DNA from: Butyrivibrio sp. MB2005 | Lineage (GTDB): Bacteria; Bacillota; Clostridia; Lachnospirales; Lachnospiraceae | DNA: 64,000 nucleotides | NCBI RefSeq assembly: GCF_000424285.1 | Contig: NZ_AUJP01000003.1 | Coordinates: forward strand, 124,001-188,000 | Reading direction: 5' to 3' | Part shown: in pieces, positions 52,831 through 61,753 of the stretch | Position numbering within the stretch: the stretch's first letter is position 1 | Layout: the number at the start of each line of letters is the position of its first letter | Notes under the pieces: model-generated | What the model saw: the letters and a program-made list of their open reading frames with translations, nothing else | Database searches by the model: none | Told to the model about the DNA's origin: nothing | Translations under genes and position numbers: made by a program

Positions 52831-54012
52831 ATGGATAAATCATGGAATTATAGAAAAATTGGTGATGTATGTACTGTAGAACGAGGGGGATCACCTAGAC
52901 CAATTGATAAATTTATTACTGATGATGAAAATGGCATTAATTGGATAAAAATAGGTGATACCACAGACTCTATGTATATCACTAAAACAGAACAGAAAAT
53001 AATACCTGAGGGTATGAAAAAATCTAGGTATGTTAAACCTGGAGACTTTTTACTTTCAAATTCGATGAGCTTTGGCAGACCTTATATTCTTCAGATAGAT
53101 GGTTGTATACATGACGGATGGCTCGTGTTACGTGACGATGATGATTTATTTGATAAGCGTTTTTTGTACTATTATCTAAGTTCCAAGACTACCTATGAGA
53201 AGTTTAAATCCATGGCGGTAGGTGGAGTTGTTAATAACCTCAATAGTGAGATGGTAAGAAACGTAGAAGTACCAGTTCCTTCCAAGGATGATCAGTCTGA
53301 AATAGCTGATTTATTGGATAAGCTGAAAGGAGTTATTGATAACAGGAAGAATGAGTTGGAACTCCTTGATGAGCTTATCAAAGTCCGATTTGTCGAGCTC
53401 TTTGGTGATCCTGTTACAAATGATAAACATTGGGACATGGATACCCTGCTAGGTGTTTTGGAAGTTGGAAGGACTGTTACATACGGTATAGTTCAGACCG
53501 GGGATGATGTGGATGAAGGTATTCCGGTTTTTAGGCCTATAGATATTGCTGGTGGACATGTTCCTAAGAGGGAAGAACTAAAGAAAACATTACCAGAAAT
53601 TTCAGATAAGTATAAGCGGACACTTCTTAAAGGAAACGAACTACTCATTACTGTAAGAGGATCTGTTGGAGAAACATTTCAGGTCGACGAAGAATTTGAA
53701 GGCTGCAATGTAGGACGTAATATAGTCCCTTTGGTAACAGATAAGAAAAGAGTAAATCAAAGGTTTTTGCAAGAATTGTTCGCGCAGAAACCCATCAAAG
53801 ACTGGCTTAAAGCAATAACAAAAGGGATTGCGCTTCAAGGACTCAATATGAGTGAGTTCAAAGAAATGCCAGTAATCATTCCTGATATGGGATTACAAGA
53901 AGAGTATGTTGAATTTGTAGTACAAGTCGACAAATCAAAAGTTGCAGTTCAGAAAGCTTTGGAAAAAGACCAATTATTGTTTGATAGTTTGATGCAAGAA
54001 TATTTTGGATGA
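52831..54012 (+). CDS. hsdS: type I restriction-modification specificity subunit HsdS (first copy)
   Basis: HsdS gives sequence specificity to the type I methyltransferase and nuclease. The 393-residue protein has two target-recognition domains (about residues 5-150 and 200-350), each followed by a helical spacer (EIADLLDKLKGVIDNRKNELELLDELI near 155-185 and the C-terminal SKVAVQKALEKDQLL). Length is that of a complete two-domain HsdS. Its spacer and tail are nearly identical in DNA to those of the second hsdS at 55556, while the recognition domains differ. hsdM follows 20 bases later. Confidence 0.93.
   Translation: MDKSWNYRKIGDVCTVERGGSPRPIDKFITDDENGINWIKIGDTTDSMYITKTEQKIIPEGMKKSRYVKPGDFLLSNSMSFGRPYILQIDGCIHDGWLVLRDDDDLFDKRFLYYYLSSKTTYEKFKSMAVGGVVNNLNSEMVRNVEVPVPSKDDQSEIADLLDKLKGVIDNRKNELELLDELIKVRFVELFGDPVTNDKHWDMDTLLGVLEVGRTVTYGIVQTGDDVDEGIPVFRPIDIAGGHVPKREELKKTLPEISDKYKRTLLKGNELLITVRGSVGETFQVDEEFEGCNVGRNIVPLVTDKKRVNQRFLQELFAQKPIKDWLKAITKGIALQGLNMSEFKEMPVIIPDMGLQEEYVEFVVQVDKSKVAVQKALEKDQLLFDSLMQEYFG
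53373..53415 (+). repeat. central hsdS direct repeat (copy 1)
   Basis: This 43-base segment encoding LIKVRFVELFGDPV matches 56101-56143 in the second hsdS with three differences. It lies between the two recognition domains, where recombination would swap whole domains. Confidence 0.85.
53922..53957 (+). repeat. C-terminal hsdS direct repeat (copy 1)
   Basis: 36 bases coding for QVDKSKVAVQKA are identical to 56644-56679. Together with the leader and central repeats, they define three homology blocks shared by the two hsdS genes. Confidence 0.9.
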
Positions 54013-54032
54013 AAATAGGAGATTACTAAAGA

Positions 54033-55532
54033 ATGATTACCGGAGAATTGAAGAATAAGGTAGATTCAATGTGGGACACTATATGGACTGGAGGAATAAC
54101 TAGTCCTATAACAGTTTTGGAACAGATCACATATTTGATGTTTATGAAACTGCTTGATGATAATCAAATTAAAGCCGAGGCGAATGCTAATATTTTGGGA
54201 GTTCAGTTAAATAATAAAGTATTTAAAGATGGAATTTGTGTGCTCAGTGAGGAACCACGTGTGGAAACTGAGTATAGCAACTTGCGCTGGAGTACTTTTC
54301 ACAATTGGGAACCTGGTGAAATGCTAGTGAATATTCAAACATATGTATTTCCCTTTATAAAACAGATTAGTGATGCAAAGGATTCTGCGTTTAGCAGATA
54401 CATGAAAGATGCTGTGTTTATGATTCCTACGCCAAAGGTGTTAGCTAAAGTTGTAGATGGCATTGATGATATGGATATGAATAACAAAGATATCATGGGT
54501 GATGTCTACGAGTATCTTCTTGGTAAGATAGCAGCTGCTGGTGAAAATGGTCAGTTTAGGACACCAAGACATATCATTGCTATGATAGTGGATTTGATGC
54601 AGCCTACCTTAAAGGATGTTATTCTTGATCCCGCTATGGGTAGTGCAGGATTTCTTTTATCTGCGGCTGCATATGTTGGGGAACATCAATCAACAGAATT
54701 GATGAAAAAGGATAATCAAAAATATTTTAAAACTGAGATGTTTAACGGATATGATACGGATCAATCTATGCTGCGAATAGGAGCAATGAATCTTATGTTG
54801 CATGGGGTTGAGGATCCGCATATCACATATCAAGATTCACTTTCTATGGATAATAAGGAAAGAGAACAATATTCGCTGATAATGGCTAATCCTCCATTTA
54901 CGGGGAGTGTTTTCCAGGAGGATATTAGTAAAGACCTACTTGCACTATGCAAAACAAAGAAGACAGAATTGTTGTTTGTAGCGCTGTTTATTAAAATGCT
55001 TAAAATTGGTGGGAGATGTGCATCAATAGTTCCGGATGGAGTACTATTTGGAAGTAGTAAGGCACATAAAGCTTTAAGAGAGGAACTTGTTGAAAATCAA
55101 AAATTAACAGCTGTTATTTCTATGCCTTCAGGTGTGTTTAAACCATATGCAGGAGTATCAACAGCTATACTAATTTTTACAAAGACAGATAATGGAGGGA
55201 CTGACAAAGTTTGGTTCTATGATATGAAAGCGGATGGTTATTCGCTTGATGATAAGAGAAGTGAGATATCTGATAATGATATACCAGATATAATTAGGCG
55301 TTTTCATAATATTGAGGAGGAGAATAGTAGAGCAAGAACAGAGCAGAGTTTCTTTGTTGACAAGGAAGAAATAAAAAATAATGGATATGATCTTTCAATA
55401 AACAAGTATAAGGAAATTGAATATGAAGCTATTGAATATCCGCCTACAGAGGAAATCCTTGATGAAATTGTAAAGCTTAATAAGCAGATAGAACAAGAGA
55501 CTGATGAACTTAGAAGACTGCTTGGCAAATAA
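54033..55532 (+). CDS. hsdM: type I restriction-modification DNA methyltransferase HsdM
   Basis: HsdM methylates adenine N6 at the site chosen by HsdS. The 499-residue protein has the HsdM N-terminal helical domain (LEQITYLMFMKLLDDNQ). The S-adenosylmethionine motif is DPAMGSAGFL near residue 199, and the catalytic NPPF starts at residue 286. It is full length and intact. Codon use and base composition are more AT-rich than in the upstream chromosomal genes, consistent with horizontal acquisition. The stop codon is two bases from the copied 20-base leader of the second hsdS. Confidence 0.95.
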   Translation: MITGELKNKVDSMWDTIWTGGITSPITVLEQITYLMFMKLLDDNQIKAEANANILGVQLNNKVFKDGICVLSEEPRVETEYSNLRWSTFHNWEPGEMLVNIQTYVFPFIKQISDAKDSAFSRYMKDAVFMIPTPKVLAKVVDGIDDMDMNNKDIMGDVYEYLLGKIAAAGENGQFRTPRHIIAMIVDLMQPTLKDVILDPAMGSAGFLLSAAAYVGEHQSTELMKKDNQKYFKTEMFNGYDTDQSMLRIGAMNLMLHGVEDPHITYQDSLSMDNKEREQYSLIMANPPFTGSVFQEDISKDLLALCKTKKTELLFVALFIKMLKIGGRCASIVPDGVLFGSSKAHKALREELVENQKLTAVISMPSGVFKPYAGVSTAILIFTKTDNGGTDKVWFYDMKADGYSLDDKRSEISDNDIPDIIRRFHNIEEENSRARTEQSFFVDKEEIKNNGYDLSINKYKEIEYEAIEYPPTEEILDEIVKLNKQIEQETDELRRLLGK

Positions 55533-55533
55533 A

Positions 55534-55553
55534 TTGAGATTTGTAGGGATGAT
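55534..55553 (+). repeat. leader repeat upstream of second hsdS (copy 2)
   Basis: Exact 20-base copy of 52809-52828, beginning two bases after the hsdM stop. Its presence suggests the second hsdS arose by duplication of the first with its leader. Confidence 0.85.
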
Positions 55554-55555
55554 AG

Positions 55556-56734
55556 ATGGATAAAGTTAGACTTGGAGATATAGCGACACTTATTAATGGA
55601 GATCGAGGAAAGAATTACCCATCACAAGCGGATATAACTGATGAAGGGGACATACCATTTGTGAATGCGGGGCATTTAAATGGACGAGGTATAGATTTTG
55701 AGGAAATGAACTATATTTCTCAAGAAAAATATGATTGTTTAAGTTCGGGGAAGTTTATTAAGGGGGATGTACTTTACTGTCTCAGAGGGTCACTGGGCAA
55801 AAAAGCTATTGTTAATGATGATGTTAAAGGAGCAATTGCGTCCTCACTCGTAATAATAAGACCCGATTATAACCGAATTGATGGTGACTACCTAATGTTT
55901 TCGTTAGATTCACCGTCGATAAAAGAGCAGTTAATCAAGGCGAATAATGGTAGTTCACAGCCTAATCTTTCAGCAGCAAGTGTGAGAGAGTACCAAATAG
56001 AACTTCCGGATATGCAAATACAGAAAGCTGTTGTTGAAAAGCTTGCCAAGGTAAGGGAAGCAATAGATAACAGGCAGTGTGAATTAGACTTGCTTGACCT
56101 GCTTATCAAAGCCCGATTTGTCGAGCTCTTTGGCGATCCAGTTTTGAATGAAAAAGGCTGGGAGACTCGCCCATTTCTTGATATGGGTAGTTGCAAGAAT
56201 GGAATGAATTTTCATTATGATGATAGTGGAGTAGAACTAAACTGTTTAGGCGTAGGAGACTTTAAAGATTATTCAGTTATTACAAATACGGAATTATTAC
56301 CAACAGTTTCTTTGAATGAGATACCATCAGAGGAATATTTGTTAAGGGATGATGACATTGTATTTGTAAGATCTAATGGAAATAAAGCTTTGGTTGGCAG
56401 AAGTGTAGCTGTTTATCCAGGGAATACACCTACAACATTTAGCGGATTTTGTATTAGGTATAGAAAACATGATGATGGTATTACAATTCCATATCTTCTC
56501 AGAGTTTTGAAGGCTGATTCTATAAGAAAGAAAATGGTTGGTAGAGGTGCTAATATACAAAACTTAAATCAGCAGATATTAGGTACACTTATTATTCCGG
56601 TGCCACCATTAGATTTACAGAAACAATTCGCGGATTTTGTAGAACAAGTCGACAAATCAAAAGTTGCAGTTCAGAAAGCATTAAAAAAAGATCAGCTATT
56701 ATTTGATAGCTTAATGCAAGAGTATTTTGGATAG
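55556..56734 (+). CDS. hsdS: type I restriction-modification specificity subunit HsdS (second copy)
   Basis: This second specificity subunit of 392 residues also has two target-recognition domains (about 1-150 and 205-345) and the same spacer and tail helices. The N-terminal domain (GDIATLINGDRGKNYP) and the second domain (CKNGMNFHYDDSG) differ from those in the first copy, so a different recognition sequence is expected. It has no frameshift and looks functional. The gene is followed eight bases later by the accessory gene and then hsdR. Having two intact hsdS genes with one hsdM allows two specificities, or mixing between them. Confidence 0.93.
   Translation: MDKVRLGDIATLINGDRGKNYPSQADITDEGDIPFVNAGHLNGRGIDFEEMNYISQEKYDCLSSGKFIKGDVLYCLRGSLGKKAIVNDDVKGAIASSLVIIRPDYNRIDGDYLMFSLDSPSIKEQLIKANNGSSQPNLSAASVREYQIELPDMQIQKAVVEKLAKVREAIDNRQCELDLLDLLIKARFVELFGDPVLNEKGWETRPFLDMGSCKNGMNFHYDDSGVELNCLGVGDFKDYSVITNTELLPTVSLNEIPSEEYLLRDDDIVFVRSNGNKALVGRSVAVYPGNTPTTFSGFCIRYRKHDDGITIPYLLRVLKADSIRKKMVGRGANIQNLNQQILGTLIIPVPPLDLQKQFADFVEQVDKSKVAVQKALKKDQLLFDSLMQEYFG
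56101..56143 (+). repeat. central hsdS direct repeat (copy 2)
   Basis: Matches 53373-53415 at 40 of 43 bases, in the same orientation, 2.7 kb apart. Confidence 0.85.
56644..56679 (+). repeat. C-terminal hsdS direct repeat (copy 2)
   Basis: Identical in all 36 bases to 53922-53957, same orientation. Confidence 0.9.
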
Positions 56735-56742
56735 GTGACGAT

Positions 56743-57456
56743 ATGACTCAAAAGCAACAAGTCATTGAAACGATGCGAAGTAACGGCGGATATGCTACAT
56801 TTCATCAGCTCAATCATTTAGTTGACGTTAGCTCGTGGGGAACAAATACTCCACAAGCAAGCATTAGAAGAATTGTTCAGGTAAATGAAGAGTTTTTTAA
56901 GATCAAGCCAGGTCTTTGGGCATTGTCAGAACTTAAAGATGAAGTGCTTCGGAAGTTTAATATTCAAGAAAATAATAAAAAGAGCGATGATCAATTTACG
57001 CATTCATATTATCAGGGGATCATTGTAGAACTTGGAAATATGCATAGTTTCAAGACTTATGTACCAAATCAGGACAAAAACAAAAAGTTTTTGGAACGCC
57101 GGCTGTTTGAGATAACAACAGAGTCAGAGCTCCCAAATTTTTCATATGACAGTATTACTAATCGTGCAAGGACCGTAGATGTTATATGGTTTAATAACCG
57201 GAATATGCCATTTCGCTTTTATGAAGTGGAGCATTCTACAAATATCAGTAATTCCCTGGATAAATTTTATGAGCTTCAGGATTTTAGAGCTGATTTTTAT
57301 ATAGTTGCTGATGAAAGTCGACGGAATCAGTTTAATGATATAATTTCTCGCACAATTTATAGGGATATTGCTCCTTATGTCAAATTCTTTAATTACGAGA
57401 ATCTTGTAAAGCAATATGAACGGGAAAGTGATTTGCAAGCAATAGAAAGACTGTAA
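56743..57456 (+). CDS. HARE-HTH-like protein with nuclease-like C-terminus, inside the type I locus
   Basis: This 237-residue accessory protein lies between hsdS and hsdR in the same orientation, with 8- and 31-base spacers. Residues 1-75 (QQVIETMRSNGGYATFHQLN, then TPQASIRRIVQ and GLWAL) look like the HARE-HTH winged helix known from chromatin factors and bacterial restriction enzymes. The C-terminal 120 residues are alpha/beta, with TVDVIWF near residue 146 and YEVEHST near 160-166, reminiscent of a PD-(D/E)XK core in which the usual lysine is Glu. Whether it is an active nuclease is unsettled. It could also be a regulator or a DNA-modification sensor. Confidence 0.75.
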   Translation: MTQKQQVIETMRSNGGYATFHQLNHLVDVSSWGTNTPQASIRRIVQVNEEFFKIKPGLWALSELKDEVLRKFNIQENNKKSDDQFTHSYYQGIIVELGNMHSFKTYVPNQDKNKKFLERRLFEITTESELPNFSYDSITNRARTVDVIWFNNRNMPFRFYEVEHSTNISNSLDKFYELQDFRADFYIVADESRRNQFNDIISRTIYRDIAPYVKFFNYENLVKQYERESDLQAIERL

Positions 57457-57487
57457 TTTTTGCAGTATTCTTTCTGGAGAAAGAACT

Positions 57488-60400
57488 ATGGATATTGAAT
57501 TATTAAAAAGCAAATTGAAGGGATTATCTAAAGCTGAGGATATAGTTGATAGAGCAAAAGAGTACAGGAATCTCTTAGGCGATGTTATTGCATATGTTTT
57601 CGACGAATATGAAGTAGATGTTCCTAAAACTGCAACGATGCTGGAACTTTTGGATAACAGGATAATTTTAGAGTATTTTGGTGAGATGGATGTTATTCAG
57701 GGCCTCCATTTTGTACGTAAGCTTGGGAAAAATGCTGAGCATGGTAAAAATATCCGCAAGAAAGATATTAAGGTTGCCGAGGAGAATATGGCAACAATTA
57801 TCGGGTATATTGTGGATAAAGAATCTGGGAAGTCTGAGCGAAGCTGTAAAGCTTCCTTTATGTCTGAAGCAGAGACTAGACATATTTACATAGACGCTTA
57901 TCTTCAGGAAGCAGGATGGGATGTATTGGAAAAGGACAATCTTATACAGCCTGGAAAAGCGTGCATAGAAATATATGTTGAAGGCATGCCAAATAATAAG
58001 CAAGAAGGTTATTGTGACTATGTTCTATATGGGCGTGATGGAAGACCTCTTGCAGTAGTAGAAGCAAAACGTACTTCTGTGAGTATAGAAACAGGCCGTC
58101 ATCAAGTTGATCTGTACGGTGATTGTCTGCAAAAAAAGTATGGATATAAACCGGTCTTGTATTATACTAATGGTTACTTTACAAGAATGATTGATGGAAT
58201 TTATCCGGATAGAGATGTGTATGCTTATCATTCTATTGATGAGTTAGAACTTATACTCCAAAAAAGACAGAGGACTGCTATAGCTGACTTTACAATACGA
58301 GATGAAATAACAAATAGGGCTTATCAGAAGATGGCAATTACAGCTATGTGCGAAAGGCTTAATGGTAAGAAACGTAGAGGGCTTCTTGCTATGGCTACAG
58401 GCACTGGTAAAACTAGAATTGCAATTTCTTTGGTAGACGTTCTTACTCGAAATAACTGGGTTAAAAATGTACTATTTTTGGCAGATAGGGTACCACTTGT
58501 TAATCAAGCTAAGCGTGATTTTGCAAAGTATCTAAATCAGACTATTTGTGTTTTGTCGGATAAAGAAAAAAAAGAATTTAATGCACGTATTATGTTTTCT
58601 ACTTACCAAACAATGATAAACTATATCGATGCTGAGGATAAGCGGTTTGGAACAGGGCGGTTTGATCTAATAATTATTGATGAAGCACATAGATCGGTAT
58701 TTAACAAATATGGTGCAATATTCAAATATTTTGATAGCTTTTTAGTAGGACTAACAGCAACACCAAGAGGTGAGGTAGGACATAGTACTTATCAACTTTT
58801 GGAATGTGAACAAGATGAACCAACATACGATTATTCAACAGAACTTGCCATAAAGGAAAAGTATTTGGTTGGATATGAAGTGATAAATAAGGAATCATTA
58901 TTTATTAGAAATGGGATATCATATGAAAAATTATCAGAAGATGCTCGGGAACAATTGGATACGTATTTTGGCGGACAGATTCCTGATTCAAAGTATATAA
59001 TTCCAAAATCAGAAATATTTCGTAAGTTGTATAATGAGAATACTTGTGAACAGGTTCTGCAGGAGCTTATGAATAGCGGTTTACGAATAAATAATGGTGA
59101 AACTATTGGAAAAACAATCATTTTTGCATATGATCATCATCATGCTGATATGATAGTAAAATGTTTCGGTAGACTATATCCACAATATGATAGCAATACA
59201 TGTCAACTTGTTGATGATAAAGTTAAATATGCACATGATCTTATTATAAAATTTGAAGAAGATGATGCTTTTAGGATTGCTGTCTCTGTGGAAATGCTTG
59301 ATACTGGAATAGATGTAACGTCCGTTCTTAATCTCGTATTTTTTAAACCCGTTTACTCAAAAATAAGATTTCTTCAAATGATAGGTCGCGGAACACGTTT
59401 ATGCCCTAATTTGTATGGGCCGGGGAAACATAAGAGCGGCTTTTTGATTTTTGATTATTGCGGGAATTTTGAATTCTTCGGAGAAAATCCTGAAGGAAGA
59501 ATACTTGATAGGCCCACGGAATCCGTTACTCAAAAACTATTTTATACGCGATGTGAGATTCTTCATGATTTACAAAGGATAGAATATCAGGAAAATGCGG
59601 AAAGCAAAAAATATTATGAAGCATTAAAAGCTCAACTTCACCAGGATGTGACAGTTGTAAGAAGTCATGACAATCGTATTTCTGTTAGAGAAAAAATGCA
59701 GTATGTGGACAAGTATAGTAAGATTGATGAGTGGCAGAGTTTGTCTCCAGTTAGTCTTAAGCAATTAAAAGCCAATATTGCGCCACTTTTAGATAGTGGA
59801 CTGAACGATGAAAGTATCGTACTTCTATTTGATCTCCGCATGCTTAGGGTAGAAGCTTCAATTTTAGCAATGGGAACAATTGCTAAAGTCGCTAAAGATG
59901 TAAAAAATATTAGACTTATGGCGCAGCATTTGCTGAGAGAAAAAGCTTCTATTCCTGAAGTGCTTAATAAAGCGGCTGAGTTGAAAAAAATAGTTAGCGA
60001 TCAGTTTTGGGAAAAGCCAGGGGTGATGGAAGTCGAGAATATGCGAGTATCACTTAGGGATATAATGAAGAATCTTAAGACTGAGAAGGAGCCTCCGTAC
60101 GATATTGATATCAAGGATACAATAACTGATTCGGATTATAAAGTAGATAGCACAGCTATAGATATAAGAACATATAGAGAAAAGGTTATAGATTATCTTA
60201 TGGATCATATAGATAACGAGGTCATAAAGAAGATACACAATCTTGAGAAGATCAATAATGATGACCTCAAAGAACTTGAAAGAATATTGTGGGAAGAGTT
60301 AGGAACCCAGGAGGAGTACGAGGAGACAACAGATATTCATAATTTGGCTGCGTTTGTAAGAAGCTTGATAGGATTAAGTCAGGAAGCTGTAAATGAGAAA

Positions 60401-60616
60401 TTTGGAGAGTATCTGTCAGGAAATGTGCTTACACTCCAACAGCAGGAATTTGTCCATATGATAATAAACTATGTTCGTGAGAACGGTGATATTGAATTAT
60501 CGGATATGGTAAATACTGAGCCATTTAGTGATATAGACCTAAACGATATGTTTGGCGAGAATCTTCCTATGATGATTACAATAGTTAACGTTCTTCATAG
60601 TGCTGTGGCTGCATAA
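57488..60616 (+). CDS. hsdR: type I restriction endonuclease subunit HsdR
   Basis: HsdR is the DNA-translocating nuclease of the type I complex. The 1042 residues comprise an N-terminal helical region (1-115, DUF4145-like, AEHGKNIRK) and an endonuclease domain with YCDYVLYG and VVEAKRTS (Asp near 177, ExK near 192). The superfamily 2 helicase follows, with Walker A ATGTGKT (GTGKT at 305-309) and DEAH at 398. Next come motif VI (QMIGRGTRLCP near 635) and a C-terminal helical domain of EcoEI type. It is full length with no interruption. TCTGGAGAAAGAAC precedes the ATG. Confidence 0.95.
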   Translation: MDIELLKSKLKGLSKAEDIVDRAKEYRNLLGDVIAYVFDEYEVDVPKTATMLELLDNRIILEYFGEMDVIQGLHFVRKLGKNAEHGKNIRKKDIKVAEENMATIIGYIVDKESGKSERSCKASFMSEAETRHIYIDAYLQEAGWDVLEKDNLIQPGKACIEIYVEGMPNNKQEGYCDYVLYGRDGRPLAVVEAKRTSVSIETGRHQVDLYGDCLQKKYGYKPVLYYTNGYFTRMIDGIYPDRDVYAYHSIDELELILQKRQRTAIADFTIRDEITNRAYQKMAITAMCERLNGKKRRGLLAMATGTGKTRIAISLVDVLTRNNWVKNVLFLADRVPLVNQAKRDFAKYLNQTICVLSDKEKKEFNARIMFSTYQTMINYIDAEDKRFGTGRFDLIIIDEAHRSVFNKYGAIFKYFDSFLVGLTATPRGEVGHSTYQLLECEQDEPTYDYSTELAIKEKYLVGYEVINKESLFIRNGISYEKLSEDAREQLDTYFGGQIPDSKYIIPKSEIFRKLYNENTCEQVLQELMNSGLRINNGETIGKTIIFAYDHHHADMIVKCFGRLYPQYDSNTCQLVDDKVKYAHDLIIKFEEDDAFRIAVSVEMLDTGIDVTSVLNLVFFKPVYSKIRFLQMIGRGTRLCPNLYGPGKHKSGFLIFDYCGNFEFFGENPEGRILDRPTESVTQKLFYTRCEILHDLQRIEYQENAESKKYYEALKAQLHQDVTVVRSHDNRISVREKMQYVDKYSKIDEWQSLSPVSLKQLKANIAPLLDSGLNDESIVLLFDLRMLRVEASILAMGTIAKVAKDVKNIRLMAQHLLREKASIPEVLNKAAELKKIVSDQFWEKPGVMEVENMRVSLRDIMKNLKTEKEPPYDIDIKDTITDSDYKVDSTAIDIRTYREKVIDYLMDHIDNEVIKKIHNLEKINNDDLKELERILWEELGTQEEYEETTDIHNLAAFVRSLIGLSQEAVNEKFGEYLSGNVLTLQQQEFVHMIINYVRENGDIELSDMVNTEPFSDIDLNDMFGENLPMMITIVNVLHSAVAA

Positions 60617-60731
60617 GAATATTTTCGAAGTAATGCAGCTGGATACAGATTTCTTTGCTGAGAGATCATGAGTTAAATAATGTATAAATGAATTGGTTCA
60701 AAAATAAAGCAAAACAAATTCAAAAAAAGTA

Positions 60732-60760
60732 TTGACGCATATCATTTTTTGCGTTATGAT
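60732..60760 (+). promoter_or_regulatory. strong promoter of the HTH regulator gene, with internal inverted repeat
   Basis: TTGACG (60732-60737) and TATGAT (60755-60760) are separated by exactly 17 bases, the best consensus promoter in the window. ACGCA (60735-60739) and TGCGT (60750-60754) form an inverted repeat between the two boxes, a natural operator for autoregulation. The rest of the 231-base gap after hsdR shows no gene. Confidence 0.75.
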
Positions 60761-60766
60761 GATTTT

Positions 60767-60792
60767 ACCGATAAGGAAATGCCCTTGTCGGT
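60767..60792 (+). promoter_or_regulatory. leader hairpin
   Basis: ACCGATAAG (60767-60775) pairs with CTTGTCGGT (60784-60792), with one wobble, around an 8-base loop. It would lie at the very 5' end of the transcript starting near 60767, where it may protect the mRNA or act in control. Confidence 0.6.
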
Positions 60793-60847
60793 AATTAAAA
60801 GAGTAAAAACTGAAAGTGTTCAATAATATAAATGAAGAGGATTTAAT

Positions 60848-61669
60848 ATGGGAAGAAAAAGGACTGGCGAAATAGAAAAAGAAGAGAATAGGAAGATTGC
60901 AGAGATGGTTACAAAAATTGTAGGAGAAAGATCCTACAAGGAGGCCGGGCTTGATGCAGGAATAGATGCTTCAACGTTATCTTATATATGTAGAGGAAAA
61001 GTAAAACCCACACCAGATATTGTTGCTAAAATAACGAAAGATGAAGCAAAACCCCAAGGAGGAATTGGGTACGATGAGCTTATGATTGAATGTGGCTATC
61101 AATCAGATACGTTGGATAGAATATCCATGTATGCAGGATTATTAAGTGAAGCAGGTACACTTGGAGAAAGCGTTGGACGACAAATTTCTAAAGATACTTC
61201 GATATATATAAGTATGGAAGAAAAGAGCAGGAGAGTATTCCTCCAGGCAATTATTGAAAAGGGATATGGAGTCTTAGCTCAGGATATAAATTATGACTCA
61301 AGTGTCAATAATGGAGGGTATGGTCGTGTGGATGTGAGATATTTATTAGCATCCGGAATCGGAGGAGTAGATGAGTGGCTACTAGATTTTAATTTTGCCC
61401 CTCCAGGAAAGATGATAGGATCTCATAATGTTTTATTACCATTAGGTAAAATACTAATAAAGGGTATTCCGAATCCTAATCAAAAGATATCTATGGTAGT
61501 GAATTCAAAGCTTCAGTATGAAAAAATAAGTAAGTATAAAGGAAAGATGCCGTTTAGGGGCGAGCTTTCAATAATACTTATTGATGTGGACAATCTAAAG
61601 ATTTTGGATGAAACATACTTGTCACACTATGATTTAGAGGATACAAGCAAGGAAATGTACATAATATGA
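60848..61669 (+). CDS. HTH transcriptional regulator with unknown C-terminal domain
   Basis: The N-terminal 65 residues contain a Cro/CI-like helix-turn-helix (SYKEAGLDAGIDASTLSYICRGKVKPTPDI). The remaining 200 residues form a beta-rich domain that I do not recognise (VDVRYLLASGIGGVDEWLLDF, MVVNSKLQYEKISKYKGKMP). The total is 273 residues, longer than plain phage repressors and without a peptidase dyad. The gene has its own strong promoter with an inverted repeat and a 5' hairpin, suggesting autoregulation. It is likely the regulator of the small-gene cluster that follows. AGAGGATTTAAT precedes the ATG. Confidence 0.75.
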   Translation: MGRKRTGEIEKEENRKIAEMVTKIVGERSYKEAGLDAGIDASTLSYICRGKVKPTPDIVAKITKDEAKPQGGIGYDELMIECGYQSDTLDRISMYAGLLSEAGTLGESVGRQISKDTSIYISMEEKSRRVFLQAIIEKGYGVLAQDINYDSSVNNGGYGRVDVRYLLASGIGGVDEWLLDFNFAPPGKMIGSHNVLLPLGKILIKGIPNPNQKISMVVNSKLQYEKISKYKGKMPFRGELSIILIDVDNLKILDETYLSHYDLEDTSKEMYII

Positions 61670-61675
61670 TACAAA

Positions 61676-61698
61676 ACCGGTGGTTAACCGCCACCGGT
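61676..61698. repeat. palindromic hairpin after the HTH gene
   Basis: ACCGGTGG (61676-61683) pairs with CCACCGGT (61691-61698), and the loop contains GGTTAACC. On the + strand the tail is A-rich, so it is not a + strand terminator; on the - strand it would be one. It may instead be a regulator-binding site for the following genes. Confidence 0.55.
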
Positions 61699-61753
61699 AA
61701 AAAAATAAAAGAATATTGAAAGCATTCAAAAATATACATGAAAGGAGTATGTT

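Noticed and set aside
52809..56734. Invertible hsdS shufflon
   Set aside because: All shared blocks are in the same orientation and no recombinase gene is present, so inversion cannot occur here.
60617..60731. tRNA gene or att site after hsdR
   Set aside because: No cloverleaf, no T-loop sequence and no repeat of the comEC junction could be found by eye.
61676..61698. Terminator of the HTH regulator gene
   Set aside because: On the + strand the stem is followed by A residues, not T. The orientation fits a - strand terminator, but no - strand gene is present.
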